From the NCBI RefSeq assembly GCF_014204795.1, contig NZ_JACHMB010000001.1, positions 4,154,001 through 4,218,000 of the forward strand: a stretch of 64,000 bases of DNA. The letters are read 5' to 3'. Origin of the DNA: Nonomuraea jabiensis. GTDB taxonomy: Bacteria; Actinomycetota; Actinomycetes; Streptosporangiales; Streptosporangiaceae. Both the position numbers and the translations under genes were made by a program. The notes under the pieces are model-generated. The model searched no databases, was not told where the DNA came from, and saw nothing but the letters and a program-made list of their open reading frames with translations. Shown here in pieces: positions 41,615 through 49,890 of the stretch; position 1 is the first letter of the stretch, and each line of letters starts with the position of its first letter.

Positions 41615-42823
41615 ATGGCTGACCAGAAGACTCTCGCCGAGCCGACCGGCGACGCGCCCTATCGGCGCCTGATGCGCCCCATGGAGGGCCGCCTCCTCGG
41701 CGGTGTCGCCCAGGGCCTCGCTACGCAGCTCTCGCTCGATCCCGTGGTGATCAGGCTGATGTTCGTGCTGCTCAGCGTGGTCGACGGGGCCGGCATGGTC
41801 GCGTACGCCGTGTTGTGGATGGTCACGCCCCGGCAACCGTACGAGGGGCAGCCGCCGCAGCGGGACTGGAGCCAGCTCGCCGCGTTCAGCGCGATCGGGG
41901 TGGCGCTGTTCGCGTTCAGCTGGCTCACGGGGGCGTCCAAGGGCGGGATCGGCATGCTTCCGTTCGCCGTGGGCGGGATCGGGGCGCTGATCCTCTGGCA
42001 GCAGGCCGACCCGGAACGCCGCAAGAGCTGGGTCCAGGGCGCTACCACGAGCATCAGGAAGAACCGGGTTCGCACGCTGCTCGGCGTGACGCTCGTGGTG
42101 ATCGGCGCGGCGGGCTTCCTGTACGCCGAGGGCGAGCTGGCCCAGGCCAGGCCCGGTCTGATGTTCACCGTCGTGGTGGTCGGCGGCCTGGCCGTCATCG
42201 CCGCTCCCTGGCTCGCCGGCCTGTGGAAGGAGCTGCAGCTGGAGCGGCGCGAGCGCATCAGGCAGGAGGAACGCGCCGAGGTGGCCGCCATGGTGCACGA
42301 CTCGGTGCTGCACACGCTCACGCTCATCCAGCGGGTCGCCCACGACCCGCGCGAGGTCACCCGGCTGGCCCGCTCCCAGGAGCGCGACCTGCGCAACTGG
42401 CTCTACCAGCCCGCCCAGGACGCCGACGCCACCGTGGCGGCCGCCGTACGCCGGATCGCGGCGGAGGAGGAGGATGCCCACGGGGTGCCCATCGAGGTCG
42501 TCTGCGTGGGGGACATCGCCCTCGACCCGGCGGGTAAGCTGGCCGCCCAGCTCAAGGCGGCCCGGCAGGCGATGGTCAACGCGGCCAAATACTCTGAGAG
42601 TCCGGCCATTTCCGTCTATGCCGAAGTAGAGGGTGAAGAGGTCACGATTTTCGTGAAGGATCGTGGCAAGGGGTTCGACCTCGACGCGGTGCCACTCGAC
42701 AGGATGGGCATCAGGGAGTCCATCATCGGGAGAATGGAACGCCACGGAGGCACGGCCCGGGTACGCACCTCCGTCGGTGAGGGCACGGAAGTGATGTTGA
42801 CCATGAAGGTGGAGAAGGCATGA
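41615..42823 (+). CDS. PspC-fused sensor histidine kinase
   Basis: The 402-residue protein carries an N-terminal PspC domain (LMRPMEGRLLGGVAQGLATQ, about 19-75), further membrane helices (about 85-200) and a NarL/LiaS-type kinase domain. The phospho-accepting His228 lies in AAMVHDSVLHTLTLIQR, and the ATP-binding part includes NAAKYSESP and VKDRGKGFDLDAV. ATG 41615 was chosen by distance to the PspC domain. The last 4 bases overlap the response regulator start (ATGA), so the two are coupled. Confidence 0.9.
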   Translation: MADQKTLAEPTGDAPYRRLMRPMEGRLLGGVAQGLATQLSLDPVVIRLMFVLLSVVDGAGMVAYAVLWMVTPRQPYEGQPPQRDWSQLAAFSAIGVALFAFSWLTGASKGGIGMLPFAVGGIGALILWQQADPERRKSWVQGATTSIRKNRVRTLLGVTLVVIGAAGFLYAEGELAQARPGLMFTVVVVGGLAVIAAPWLAGLWKELQLERRERIRQEERAEVAAMVHDSVLHTLTLIQRVAHDPREVTRLARSQERDLRNWLYQPAQDADATVAAAVRRIAAEEEDAHGVPIEVVCVGDIALDPAGKLAAQLKAARQAMVNAAKYSESPAISVYAEVEGEEVTIFVKDRGKGFDLDAVPLDRMGIRESIIGRMERHGGTARVRTSVGEGTEVMLTMKVEKA

Positions 42824-43452
42824 CGCGCGTGTTGATCGTCGACGATCACCGGCTGTTCCGCTCCGGCGTACGCGCCGAGCTGGGCGACTCGATCGAGGTG
42901 GTGGGCGAGGCCGAGGACGTGGAGACGGCCGTCAAGGCGATCGCCGAGCACCAGCCCGACGTGGTCCTGCTGGACGTGCACATGCCGGGCGGCGGGGGCC
43001 AGGAGGTGCTGCGCCGGGTCCTGGGCGCGGGCTCCCAGGTGCGCTTCCTCGCCCTGTCGGTCTCGGACGCCGCCGAGGACGTCATCGGCGTGATCCGGGG
43101 CGGGGCGCGGGGCTACGTGACCAAGAACATCAGCGGCAAGGAGCTGACGGACGCCATCCGCCGGGTGGCGGAGGGGGACGCGGTCTTCTCGCCCCGGCTG
43201 GCCGGGTTCGTCCTGGACGCCTTCGCCTCGTCGGAGGCGCCGTCCATCGATCCCGAGCTGGACTCCCTGACGCAGCGGGAGCGCGAGGTGCTGCGCCTGA
43301 TCGCGCGGGGGTACGCGTACAAGGAGATCGCCAAGGAGCTCTTCATCTCCGTCAAGACCGTGGAAACCCACGTCTCGTCGGTCCTGCGCAAGCTCCAACT
43401 CTCCAACCGCCACGAACTCTCCCGCTGGGCCACCGCCCGCCGCCTCGTCTAA
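42820..43452 (+). CDS. LuxR/NarL-family response regulator
   Basis: The 210-residue regulator has a receiver domain with Asp9, Asp52 (VVLLDVHMPG, the phosphorylation site) and Lys102, and a C-terminal LuxR helix-turn-helix (about 147-205: LTQREREVLRLIARGYAYKE, VKTVETHVSSVLRKL). It is translationally coupled to the PspC kinase. It probably controls the divergent PspC gene and envelope-stress targets; binding sites were not identified. Confidence 0.93.
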   Translation: MTRVLIVDDHRLFRSGVRAELGDSIEVVGEAEDVETAVKAIAEHQPDVVLLDVHMPGGGGQEVLRRVLGAGSQVRFLALSVSDAAEDVIGVIRGGARGYVTKNISGKELTDAIRRVAEGDAVFSPRLAGFVLDAFASSEAPSIDPELDSLTQREREVLRLIARGYAYKEIAKELFISVKTVETHVSSVLRKLQLSNRHELSRWATARRLV

Positions 43453-43828
43453 CCCACCCACCCCACCAACTACCCACCCAGCGCCTCCACTCCACTCACC
43501 CCAGCGCCGCACCTCATCTCACCCAGCGCCGCACCCGACCCAGCGCCCCACCCCATCGACCGCTCCACCCCCACTCCCTCCGCCCCTCACCGGGCAGCCC
43601 TTCACCTCTCCACCACCGCTGCCCCGCGCCCGTCGCCACGCCCACCGCCGTGCCGCGCTGTCCGCCCGTCCCGTACACCGCGTCGCGCGCGGGTTCCCCG
43701 AGGGGCAGGAGTTCATCCGTGCCAGGTTTGGAACGTTACGGGATAGTTATCGTGGATACGCCCACAAAACTCCCGCCTCAGTTGTCACACATTAAGGAGA
43801 AAAAGCACATAGCCCAGGAGTAGCCCCC
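43453..43828. other. Intergenic region with C-rich repeats and a promoter
   Basis: Positions 43470-43570 hold four to five imperfect copies of a CCCAGCGCCGCACC-like unit without coding sense. The last 100 bp contain the promoter region of the L,D-transpeptidase gene, including a direct repeat listed separately and an AGGAG ribosome-binding site 8 nt before the TTG start. Confidence 0.6.
43735..43750 (+). promoter_or_regulatory. MtrA-like direct repeat upstream of the L,D-transpeptidase
   Basis: GTTAC-N6-GTTAT is a direct repeat with 11-bp period, reading ATAAC-N6-GTAAC on the other strand. It resembles the recognition site reported for the actinobacterial cell-wall regulator MtrA (GTAAC-type direct repeats). 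It lies 79 bp upstream of the TTG start. The assignment is inferred from motif similarity alone. Confidence 0.4.
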
Positions 43829-44815
43829 TTGAATCGCGTCCCCCGGATGCTGCCGGCCCTGGTCGCATTGGCCGCCATGACGGCCTGTGCGGCGGAGAGC
43901 GGCCACGTTGTTCCGCAAACGCAGCAAGCCTCGGTGGTCCGGGCCGCCGGCGCGGCGAGCGTCACGGCCCCGGTGCAGGTCACCGACCCGGCTAAGCCGG
44001 AAAAGAAGGTCAAGCTCGATATAGCCGACATAACCCCGATGGGGGAGAAGTCGGAGAAGGTAGGCGTCGGCTTCCCGATCATCGTCACGTTCGACCGCGA
44101 CGTGAAGGACCGGGCGGCCGTGGAGGCGCTGCTCGAGGTGGAGGCGGAGAAGCCGGTCGACGGCGCCTGGCGCTGGGTGTCGGCGCGCAAGGTCATCTAC
44201 CGGACGAAGACGTACTGGAAGCCTCACCAGAAGGTCCTCTTCACCGCCCGCCTGTCGCAGCTCCCCGGCAACACCGGCACCAAGGACGTCTCCCGCCGCT
44301 TCGCCGTCGGCGCGTCGCACATCTCCGTGGTCAACACCCGCAACCACCAGATGAAGGTCTACCGCGACGGCAAGCTGGCCAAGAAGATCCCGATCAGCGC
44401 AGGCAGGGGCGGGCTGATCAAGAACGGTGTGGACGTCTACCTCACCACCAGCGGCGTCCACCTCACCATGGGCAAGAAGGCCGTGGAGACCATGACCTCC
44501 TCCTGGATGGGCGTGACGGATCCCAAGGACCCGCGCTACTACAAGGAGGAGATCCCGTGGGCGGTCCGCATCTCCGACAGCGGTGAGTACGTCCACCAGA
44601 GCGCCGGCTACTACCAGTTCCTCGGCCGCTCGAACCAGAGCCACGGCTGCGTGCGGGCCACCCCCGCCGGGGCCAAGTGGTTCTACGGCATCGCCCAGCG
44701 CGGCGACGTCGTCAAGATCACCGGTACGAAGCGCAAGCTGCAGTGGAACAACGGCTGGAGCTACTGGCAGCTGAACTGGACCCAGTGGAAGAAGGGCAGC
44801 GCCCTGAAGGGCTGA
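43829..44815 (+). CDS. L,D-transpeptidase lipoprotein
   Basis: The 328-residue protein has a signal peptide with a lipobox (AAMTAC, Cys near residue 20) and a YkuD-type L,D-transpeptidase domain in its second half. The catalytic motif SHGCVR has Cys274. An immunoglobulin-like domain (about 70-160) precedes it, as in other actinobacterial Ldt proteins. It forms 3-3 crosslinks in peptidoglycan. TTG 43829 is chosen because AGGAG sits 8 nt upstream; ATG 43847 would lack a signal start. Confidence 0.9.
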   Translation: MNRVPRMLPALVALAAMTACAAESGHVVPQTQQASVVRAAGAASVTAPVQVTDPAKPEKKVKLDIADITPMGEKSEKVGVGFPIIVTFDRDVKDRAAVEALLEVEAEKPVDGAWRWVSARKVIYRTKTYWKPHQKVLFTARLSQLPGNTGTKDVSRRFAVGASHISVVNTRNHQMKVYRDGKLAKKIPISAGRGGLIKNGVDVYLTTSGVHLTMGKKAVETMTSSWMGVTDPKDPRYYKEEIPWAVRISDSGEYVHQSAGYYQFLGRSNQSHGCVRATPAGAKWFYGIAQRGDVVKITGTKRKLQWNNGWSYWQLNWTQWKKGSALKG

Positions 44816-44830
44816 CCCCGTAAAGACATC

Positions 44831-44864
44831 AGGGCCGCCCCCCATGACCAGGGAGGGCGGCCCT
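44831..44864. terminator. Bidirectional hairpin between convergent genes
   Basis: AGGGCCGCC and GGCGGCCCT form a perfect 9-bp stem around a 16-nt loop. It lies 15 bp after the L,D-transpeptidase stop and 18 bp from the pcrA stop. It has no long T-tract. Confidence 0.65.
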
Positions 44865-44882
44865 CCGGCCGTCAGGGGCCGG

Positions 44883-47135
44883 TCAGAGCTTGTCGATGGG
44901 CGCGTACGCCAGCAGCAGCGTCTTCTCCCCGCCACTGCCGAAGTCGATCTTGACCTTGGTCTTCTCCGCCACCCCGTCCACGGACACCACCGTGCCCAGC
45001 CCGAACGCGTCATGCGTCACCCGGTCACCGGGCGCCAGCGAAGGCACCTTCCGCCCGCCGCTCTTGGCGGGCGCGGGGCGGGCGGCGGGCTCCTTGCGGG
45101 TGGCCGCGCTCCAGGCGGACTTCTCCGGATCCGTACGCCAGTCGATGAGCTGCCCCGGCACCTCGTTCACGAACCGCGAGGCCGGGTTGAACGACGGCGC
45201 CCCCCAGGAGCTGCGCACGGCCGCCCGCGTGATGTAGAGCCGCTGCTGCGCCCTGGTGATCCCCACGTACGCCAGCCGCCGCTCCTCCTCCAGCTCCTTG
45301 GGCTCCCCGAGCGAGCGGATGTGCGGGAACACCCCGTCCTCCATGGCCGTCAGGAAGACGACGGGGAACTCCAGCCCCTTGGCCGTGTGCAGGGTCATCA
45401 GCGTGACGACCCCCTGCCCGCCGTCGGCCTCGGGGATCTGGTCGGCGTCGGCCACGAGCGACACCTGCTCCAGGAACTCCACCAGCGTCCCCTCCGGATT
45501 GGCCTCCTCGAACTCGGAGGCGACGGAGATGAGCTCGTTGAGGTTTTCCAGGCGCGACTCGTCCTGCGGGTCCTCCGACGCCTCCAGCTCGGCGCGGTAG
45601 CCGGTGGCCACCAGCACCTCCTCGGCCAGCGCCGACGGCGGCATGCCCGCGGCCTTGGCGATCAGCTCCTCGATCAGCGCGACGAACTCGCGTACCGCGT
45701 TGAGCGAACGCGTGGCCATCCCGTACGCCTCGTCGGCCCTGCGCAGCGCGTCCCAGAACGGGATGCGCTCGCGCGACGACAGCGCCTCGATCATCGCCTC
45801 GGCGCGGTCGCCGATGCCGCGCTTGGGCACGTTGAGGATGCGGCGCAGCGAGACCACGTCGGCCGGGTTGGCCAGCACCCGCAGGTACGCCAGCAGGTCC
45901 TTGACCTCCTTGCGCTCGTAGAAGCGCACGCCCCCGACCACCTTGTACGGCAGCCCGGTGCGGATGAAGATCTCCTCGAACACGCGGGAGGCCGCGTTGG
46001 TGCGGTAGAAGACGGCCACCTCGCCCGGCTTGACGCCTTCCTCGTCGCTGAGCCGGTCGACCTCCTGGGCCACGAACATGGCCTCGTCGTGCTCGTTGTC
46101 GGCGACATATCCCACGATCTTGGGCCCGTCGCCCTGGTCGGACCAGAGGTTCTTGGGCTTGCGCGACTCGTTGCGCGCGATGACCGCGTTGGCGGCGGCC
46201 AGGATGTTCTGGGTGGAGCGGTAGTTCTGCTCCAGCAGGATGGTGCGCGCGTCGGGGTAGTCGCGCTCGAACTCCAGGATGTTGCGGATCGTCGCGCCGC
46301 GGAAGGCGTAGATGGACTGGTCGGCGTCGCCCACCACGCACAGCTCGGACATGTCGGCGCCCGTCCGGACCAGCTCGCCGTCGGTCGTGCGCAGCTCGGG
46401 GTGCCCGACCAGCTCCCTGATCAGGATGTATTGGGCGTGGTTGGTGTCCTGGTACTCGTCGACCAGCACGTGCCTGAACCGCATCCGGTAGTGCTCGGCC
46501 ACCTCGGGGAAGAGCTGGAACAACGTCACCGTGTTCATGATGATGTCGTCGAAGTCCATCGCGCCGGCCTCGGTCAGCTTGAGCTGATAGGCCTTGTACG
46601 CCTCCGCCAGCGTCTTCTCCAGATGCGAGCCCGCCTTGTCGAGCGCGCTCTCGTAGTCGATCAGCTCGTTCTTGAAGTTGCTGACCTGGGCCGAGAAGGA
46701 GCGCGGCGGGTAACGCTTGGGATCGAGCTCCATCTCCCTGCAGACCATGGCCATGAGCCGCTGCGAGTCGGCCTGGTCGTAGATCGAGAAGCTCGACGGG
46801 AACCCCAGCCGCTTGGCCTCCCGCCGCAGGATGCGCATGCAGGCGCTGTGGAACGTCATCACCCACATCGCCCTGGACCGCGGGCCGACCAGCTTGTCGA
46901 TGCGCTCCTTCATCTCGCGGGCGGCCTTGTTGGTGAAGGTGATCGCCAGGATCTCGCCCGGGTGCGCCTCACGCTCGGCCAGCAGGTACGCGATGCGATG
47001 CGTGAGCACCCGCGTCTTGCCGGAGCCCGCCCCCGCCACGATGAGCAGCGGACTGCCATGATGGATCACGGCCTCGCGCTGCTGAGGGTTGAGGCCGTCG
47101 AGCAGAGGGTGGTCAACAGAGACTTGGGTCGGCAC
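44883..47135 (-). CDS. pcrA: ATP-dependent DNA helicase PcrA
   Basis: The 750-residue SF1A helicase has Walker A AGAGSGKT (34-41), the Ia motif ITFTNKAAREMKERI, FDDIIMNTV, motif II LVDEYQDTN, motif III GDADQSIYAFRGA, motif IV YRSTQNIL, motif V MTLHTAKGLEFPVVF and motif VI RLAYVGITRAQQRLY. The C-terminus carries a Tudor-like PcrA domain (LAPGDRVTHDAFGLGTVVSV), which binds RNA polymerase. It acts in DNA repair and replication restart. The start faces the PIG-L gene across 95 bp. Confidence 0.93.
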   Translation of the reverse strand: MPTQVSVDHPLLDGLNPQQREAVIHHGSPLLIVAGAGSGKTRVLTHRIAYLLAEREAHPGEILAITFTNKAAREMKERIDKLVGPRSRAMWVMTFHSACMRILRREAKRLGFPSSFSIYDQADSQRLMAMVCREMELDPKRYPPRSFSAQVSNFKNELIDYESALDKAGSHLEKTLAEAYKAYQLKLTEAGAMDFDDIIMNTVTLFQLFPEVAEHYRMRFRHVLVDEYQDTNHAQYILIRELVGHPELRTTDGELVRTGADMSELCVVGDADQSIYAFRGATIRNILEFERDYPDARTILLEQNYRSTQNILAAANAVIARNESRKPKNLWSDQGDGPKIVGYVADNEHDEAMFVAQEVDRLSDEEGVKPGEVAVFYRTNAASRVFEEIFIRTGLPYKVVGGVRFYERKEVKDLLAYLRVLANPADVVSLRRILNVPKRGIGDRAEAMIEALSSRERIPFWDALRRADEAYGMATRSLNAVREFVALIEELIAKAAGMPPSALAEEVLVATGYRAELEASEDPQDESRLENLNELISVASEFEEANPEGTLVEFLEQVSLVADADQIPEADGGQGVVTLMTLHTAKGLEFPVVFLTAMEDGVFPHIRSLGEPKELEEERRLAYVGITRAQQRLYITRAAVRSSWGAPSFNPASRFVNEVPGQLIDWRTDPEKSAWSAATRKEPAARPAPAKSGGRKVPSLAPGDRVTHDAFGLGTVVSVDGVAEKTKVKIDFGSGGEKTLLLAYAPIDKL

Positions 47136-47230
47136 CTAACTAGGTTAAGACGCCCCACCGACAATCGGCGCCCGGAATGCCTTCGGCGGGGGGCCGGTTG
47201 TCTCTCCGTAGAACATCAGAAAGGGGAGCC

Positions 47231-47950
47231 ATGCTGCCGGAAACCGAGATCAATCGGGTCCTCGTGGTTACCGCCCATCCGGACGACGTCGACTTCGGCG
47301 CGGCGGGGAGCGTGGCGCTGTTCGTCGACAAGGGCGTCGAGGTCACGTACCTGCTGGTCACCGATGGCGACGCGGGCGGCAACGAACGCACTCTGGACAA
47401 CTCCGGCATGGCCGAGCTCCGCAGGACCGAGCAGCGGACCGCCGCCAAGGCGGTCGGCGTCACCGACGTGCGGTTCCTCGGCTACAAGGACGGGCTCGTG
47501 GTGCCGTCGATCGAGCTGAGGCGCGACATCTCCCGCGTGATCCGCCAGGTCAGGCCGGACCTGGTCATCACCCACCACCCCGATCGCAACTACCACAACG
47601 TCGCCCCCAGCCACCCCGACCACCGGGCGGTGGGCGGCTCCGCCCTGGACGCCGTCTACCCGGACGCCCGCAACCCCTACGCCTTCCCCGAACTGGTGCG
47701 GGAAGAGGGCCTGGAGGCGTGGACCGTACGCGAGGTATGGCTGACGGGCGGCTCGACCCCCAACCACTGGGTGGACATCACCGAGGCCATGGACCGCAAG
47801 CTCGCGGCCTTGCAGTCACATGTGAGCCAGGTCGCCCACGTGGAGGGCTTCGTCGACTTCCTCAAGACCCGCTTCGCCGCCTGGGCCGACCAGGCCGGCT
47901 TCCCCTCGGGCCACTACGCGGAGGCCTTCCAGGTCGTCCCCACGGCCTGA
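47231..47950 (+). CDS. PIG-L family deacetylase
   Basis: The 239-residue metal-dependent enzyme has the zinc motif AHPDD (His16, Asp19), DGDAGGNERT, ITHHPDRNYH and HPDHRAVGGS with the third metal His. Family members deacetylate GlcNAc-containing glycoconjugates or cleave mycothiol conjugates (MshB/Mca). MshB and Mca usually have about 290 residues, so a different small-molecule or sugar substrate is likely. GGGGAG lies just upstream of ATG 47231. Confidence 0.88.
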   Translation: MLPETEINRVLVVTAHPDDVDFGAAGSVALFVDKGVEVTYLLVTDGDAGGNERTLDNSGMAELRRTEQRTAAKAVGVTDVRFLGYKDGLVVPSIELRRDISRVIRQVRPDLVITHHPDRNYHNVAPSHPDHRAVGGSALDAVYPDARNPYAFPELVREEGLEAWTVREVWLTGGSTPNHWVDITEAMDRKLAALQSHVSQVAHVEGFVDFLKTRFAAWADQAGFPSGHYAEAFQVVPTA

Positions 47951-47986
47951 CCCTTCCCGGGGCACGGACGGGTCCCCATCCGCATA

Positions 47987-48005
47987 CTCCGGCTTGATGC
48001 CGGAG
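47987..48005. terminator. Hairpin between convergent PIG-L and vapC genes
   Basis: CTCCGGC-TTGAT-GCCGGAG is a perfect 7-bp stem with a 5-nt loop. It lies 36 bp past the PIG-L stop and 18 bp from the vapC stop, so it could serve both. Confidence 0.5.
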
Positions 48006-48023
48006 ACCACGGGCTGACCCTTC

Positions 48024-48440
48024 CTAGGGCACGGACCCCGGGGACACGACCCAGAGCGAGGGCTGGCCGGTCACCTCGGAGATGACGTCGAAGTCCCGGT
48101 CGTAATGCAGGATCGTCGCCCCGTGCACCTCGGCACAGGCGGCGATCAGCAGATCGGTCGGTCCGACGGCCCGGTGGTGCGATTTGCGCGCGAGGATCGC
48201 CTGAACGTCCAGCGCCCGGGCGGCCACCTCCTTCTCATGGATCGACAGGAGGCGGAAGCCCTCGCGCAGGTAGTGGGCGTCGCGCTCGTAGCCCGCCGGG
48301 TCACGCGCGCTGAAGAGGACCTCGAGCTGCGTGACCTCGCAGATGGCCAGCATCTTGTCGAGCATGAGCGGCTCGAGTGCGCGGTGGACCGCCGGGTGCG
48401 GCATGCGTGCCAGTGCGCTCTTGTCGATGAGGTAGACCAC
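48024..48440 (-). CDS. vapC: VapC-type PIN-domain toxin
   Basis: The 138-residue PIN-domain ribonuclease opens MVYLIDKSALAR with Asp6, followed by Glu40 (EVTQLEVLF), Asp96 (PTDLLIAACAE) and Asp114 and Asp116 (LHYDRDFDVI), the four acidic residues of the active site. Toxins of this family cleave RNA and are held inactive by the VapB partner. GTG 48440 is preferred. GTG 48455, which overlaps the vapB stop, is also in frame and would add five residues. Confidence 0.88.
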   Translation of the reverse strand: MVYLIDKSALARMPHPAVHRALEPLMLDKMLAICEVTQLEVLFSARDPAGYERDAHYLREGFRLLSIHEKEVAARALDVQAILARKSHHRAVGPTDLLIAACAEVHGATILHYDRDFDVISEVTGQPSLWVVSPGSVP

Positions 48441-48448
48441 GCCGGTGG

Positions 48449-48649
48449 CTACCACGCATGCTTCATGATCTCCGGATCCAGCAGATCGGAATTGTCCCGG
48501 GTACGCCAGTATTCGAACGCTTCGCGACGCTTTGCCCGTTCGGCGATCTCCTCCAGTGCCGCGTTGACCGTCTCCTTCATGGTCGAAGTCCCCAACTCGT
48601 GCTGGGCGACTTCCAGTAGCTCCTTGTCGATGTCGATTACCGTACGCAT
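48449..48649 (-). CDS. vapB: VapB-type antitoxin
   Basis: The 66-residue protein opens MRTVIDIDKELLEVAQHELG, a ribbon-helix-helix fold, followed by a helical tail (EEIAERAKRREAFEYWR) that would wrap the toxin. GGAGG lies 9 nt upstream of ATG 48649. It precedes vapC with 8 bp between stop and preferred start. It should repress its own promoter with VapC bound. Confidence 0.85.
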   Translation of the reverse strand: MRTVIDIDKELLEVAQHELGTSTMKETVNAALEEIAERAKRREAFEYWRTRDNSDLLDPEIMKHAW

Positions 48650-48673
48650 GCAACACCACCTCCGTGCCTCCAT

Positions 48674-48704
48674 CGTATATCAGAACTACTGATCTTGATA
48701 TACG
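48674..48704. promoter_or_regulatory. VapBC operator
   Basis: CGTATATCA and TGATATACG form a perfect 9-bp inverted repeat with a 13-nt spacer (inner GA/TC pairs extend it). It sits 25-55 bp upstream of the vapB start, where autoregulation by a VapBC complex is expected. The TATATC arms also place promoter-like AT-rich DNA within the operator. Confidence 0.65.
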
Positions 48705-48869
48705 CATTTCCCGACCGCGGGAAGCGCGCCCTGGAGACGTTAAAGCATCGAGGTGGGACGTGTATGGAACGCTCCAATCGAAGGTGAAGGATCTTCCTCC
48801 TTCGAGCCAGGAATCCTCATCCCCGGCTGATCAAAGACCCACCGGAGTGCCGGAAATGCTCACGTTCCG

Positions 48870-49553
48870 TCACTTCCGTCTGGCGGCGAGGCGGGCGAAG
48901 AGATAGCCGAAGGAATTGGTGGCCAGGTGCAGCATGGCCGGGGTCAGGAGGCCGCCGCGGCGCCGGAGCTCGCAGAACAGCACCCCGGCCGCCGCCGTGG
49001 ACACCACGCTCCCCGCCACCACCCGGGCCGTGTCCAGGCGGCCCGGGGAATCGGCCGACGTCAGGGCGCCGAGGGCGGGGTTGGCGTGGGCCATGTCGAT
49101 GGCCGGGAGGATGTGCCAGAGGCCGAACAGGGACGACGAGATCGCCGTGGCGGCCACCGTGCCGTGATCCTTGCGCAGCATCGCGTACAGGGCGCCCCGG
49201 AAACCCACCTCCTCCAGCAGGACCGTGCCCAGCGGGACCTGGAGCAGGGCCTCCTCCAGTACGCGGGCGCGCGAGAGCGACAGGGCGCGCTCGTCGCGGA
49301 AGAGCTGCCTGGTGCGGGGGTTGGCGATGCCGACGGCGTACACGGCGGCCACCGCGGCCGCCAGCGCGCCTCCCGCCACGGCACCGCGGCGGCCGTGCTC
49401 GAACCCGAGCTCCTTCCACGACAGGCCGGACCTGCGGGCCGTCGCCACCAGGGCGGCGGTCGCGGCGGCCGAGGTCAGGGGGGCCAGGCGGGGTATCACC
49501 TTGTTGTTCAGGAGGTTGGCTGCGGCGAGGATCGCAATCGAGCGGAGCAACAC
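48870..49553 (-). CDS. CPBP-family intramembrane glutamic endopeptidase
   Basis: The 227-residue membrane protein has the three CPBP (Abi) motifs: LLEEVGFRG with Glu114, Glu115 and Arg119, SLFGLWHI with His147, and MLHLATNSFGY near the C-terminus. Family members cleave membrane proteins (CAAX-type proteolysis). The start GTG 49553 is taken at a natural N-terminus with no good ribosome-binding site; the minus-strand frame stays open for a further 560 bp across tandem repeats, but that extension is low-complexity and not believed. Confidence 0.85.
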   Translation of the reverse strand: MLLRSIAILAAANLLNNKVIPRLAPLTSAAATAALVATARRSGLSWKELGFEHGRRGAVAGGALAAAVAAVYAVGIANPRTRQLFRDERALSLSRARVLEEALLQVPLGTVLLEEVGFRGALYAMLRKDHGTVAATAISSSLFGLWHILPAIDMAHANPALGALTSADSPGRLDTARVVAGSVVSTAAAGVLFCELRRRGGLLTPAMLHLATNSFGYLFARLAARRK

Positions 49554-49890
49554 CCTTGCCAGGCTACGTCGCCCACCCCATCTTCGCCCGCGCCGCCGTC
49601 TTCCCCATGCCGCCTGCTTCGCCCGCGCTGCCACGTCGCCCGCGCTGCCACGTCGCCCGCGCTGCCACGTCGCCCGCGCTGCCACGTCGCCCGCGCTGCC
49701 ACGTCGCCCGCGCCGCCCGCATCGCCGGTGCCGCCCACGTCGCCCGCGCCGCCGTCTTCCCTCATGCCGCTCGCGCCGTCCGCGTCGCTCGCGCCGTCCG
49801 CGTCGCTCGCGTCGGCAGCGCCGCCGGCGTCGCCCAGGTCGTCCGCGCTGCCCGCGCCGCAGTTCACTCGTGCGGCCGGTTGGTCCGAAG
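49554..49890. other. Repeat-rich intergenic region, CPBP to whiB
   Basis: Positions 49627-49710 contain five copies of a 17-bp unit and positions 49770-49810 two copies of an 18-bp unit (CGCGCCGTCCGCGTCGCT). Open frames through this stretch have arginine- or proline-rich low-complexity translations and no start signals, so I see no gene. Confidence 0.7.
49627..49710. repeat. 17-bp tandem repeat, about five copies
   Basis: The unit GCTGCCACGTCGCCCGC is repeated head to tail with almost no variation. There are no spacers, so it is not a CRISPR array. The near identity suggests recent slippage. Confidence 0.85.

Noticed and set aside
43453..43828. c-di-AMP (ydaO) riboswitch upstream of the L,D-transpeptidase
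   Set aside because: These occur upstream of actinobacterial wall genes, but I could not find the conserved core segments; the region is C-rich repeats then a short promoter.
49627..49710. CRISPR array
   Set aside because: The 17-bp units are adjacent without spacers and no cas gene is near. The same holds for the repeats at 6600, 52755 and 63249.
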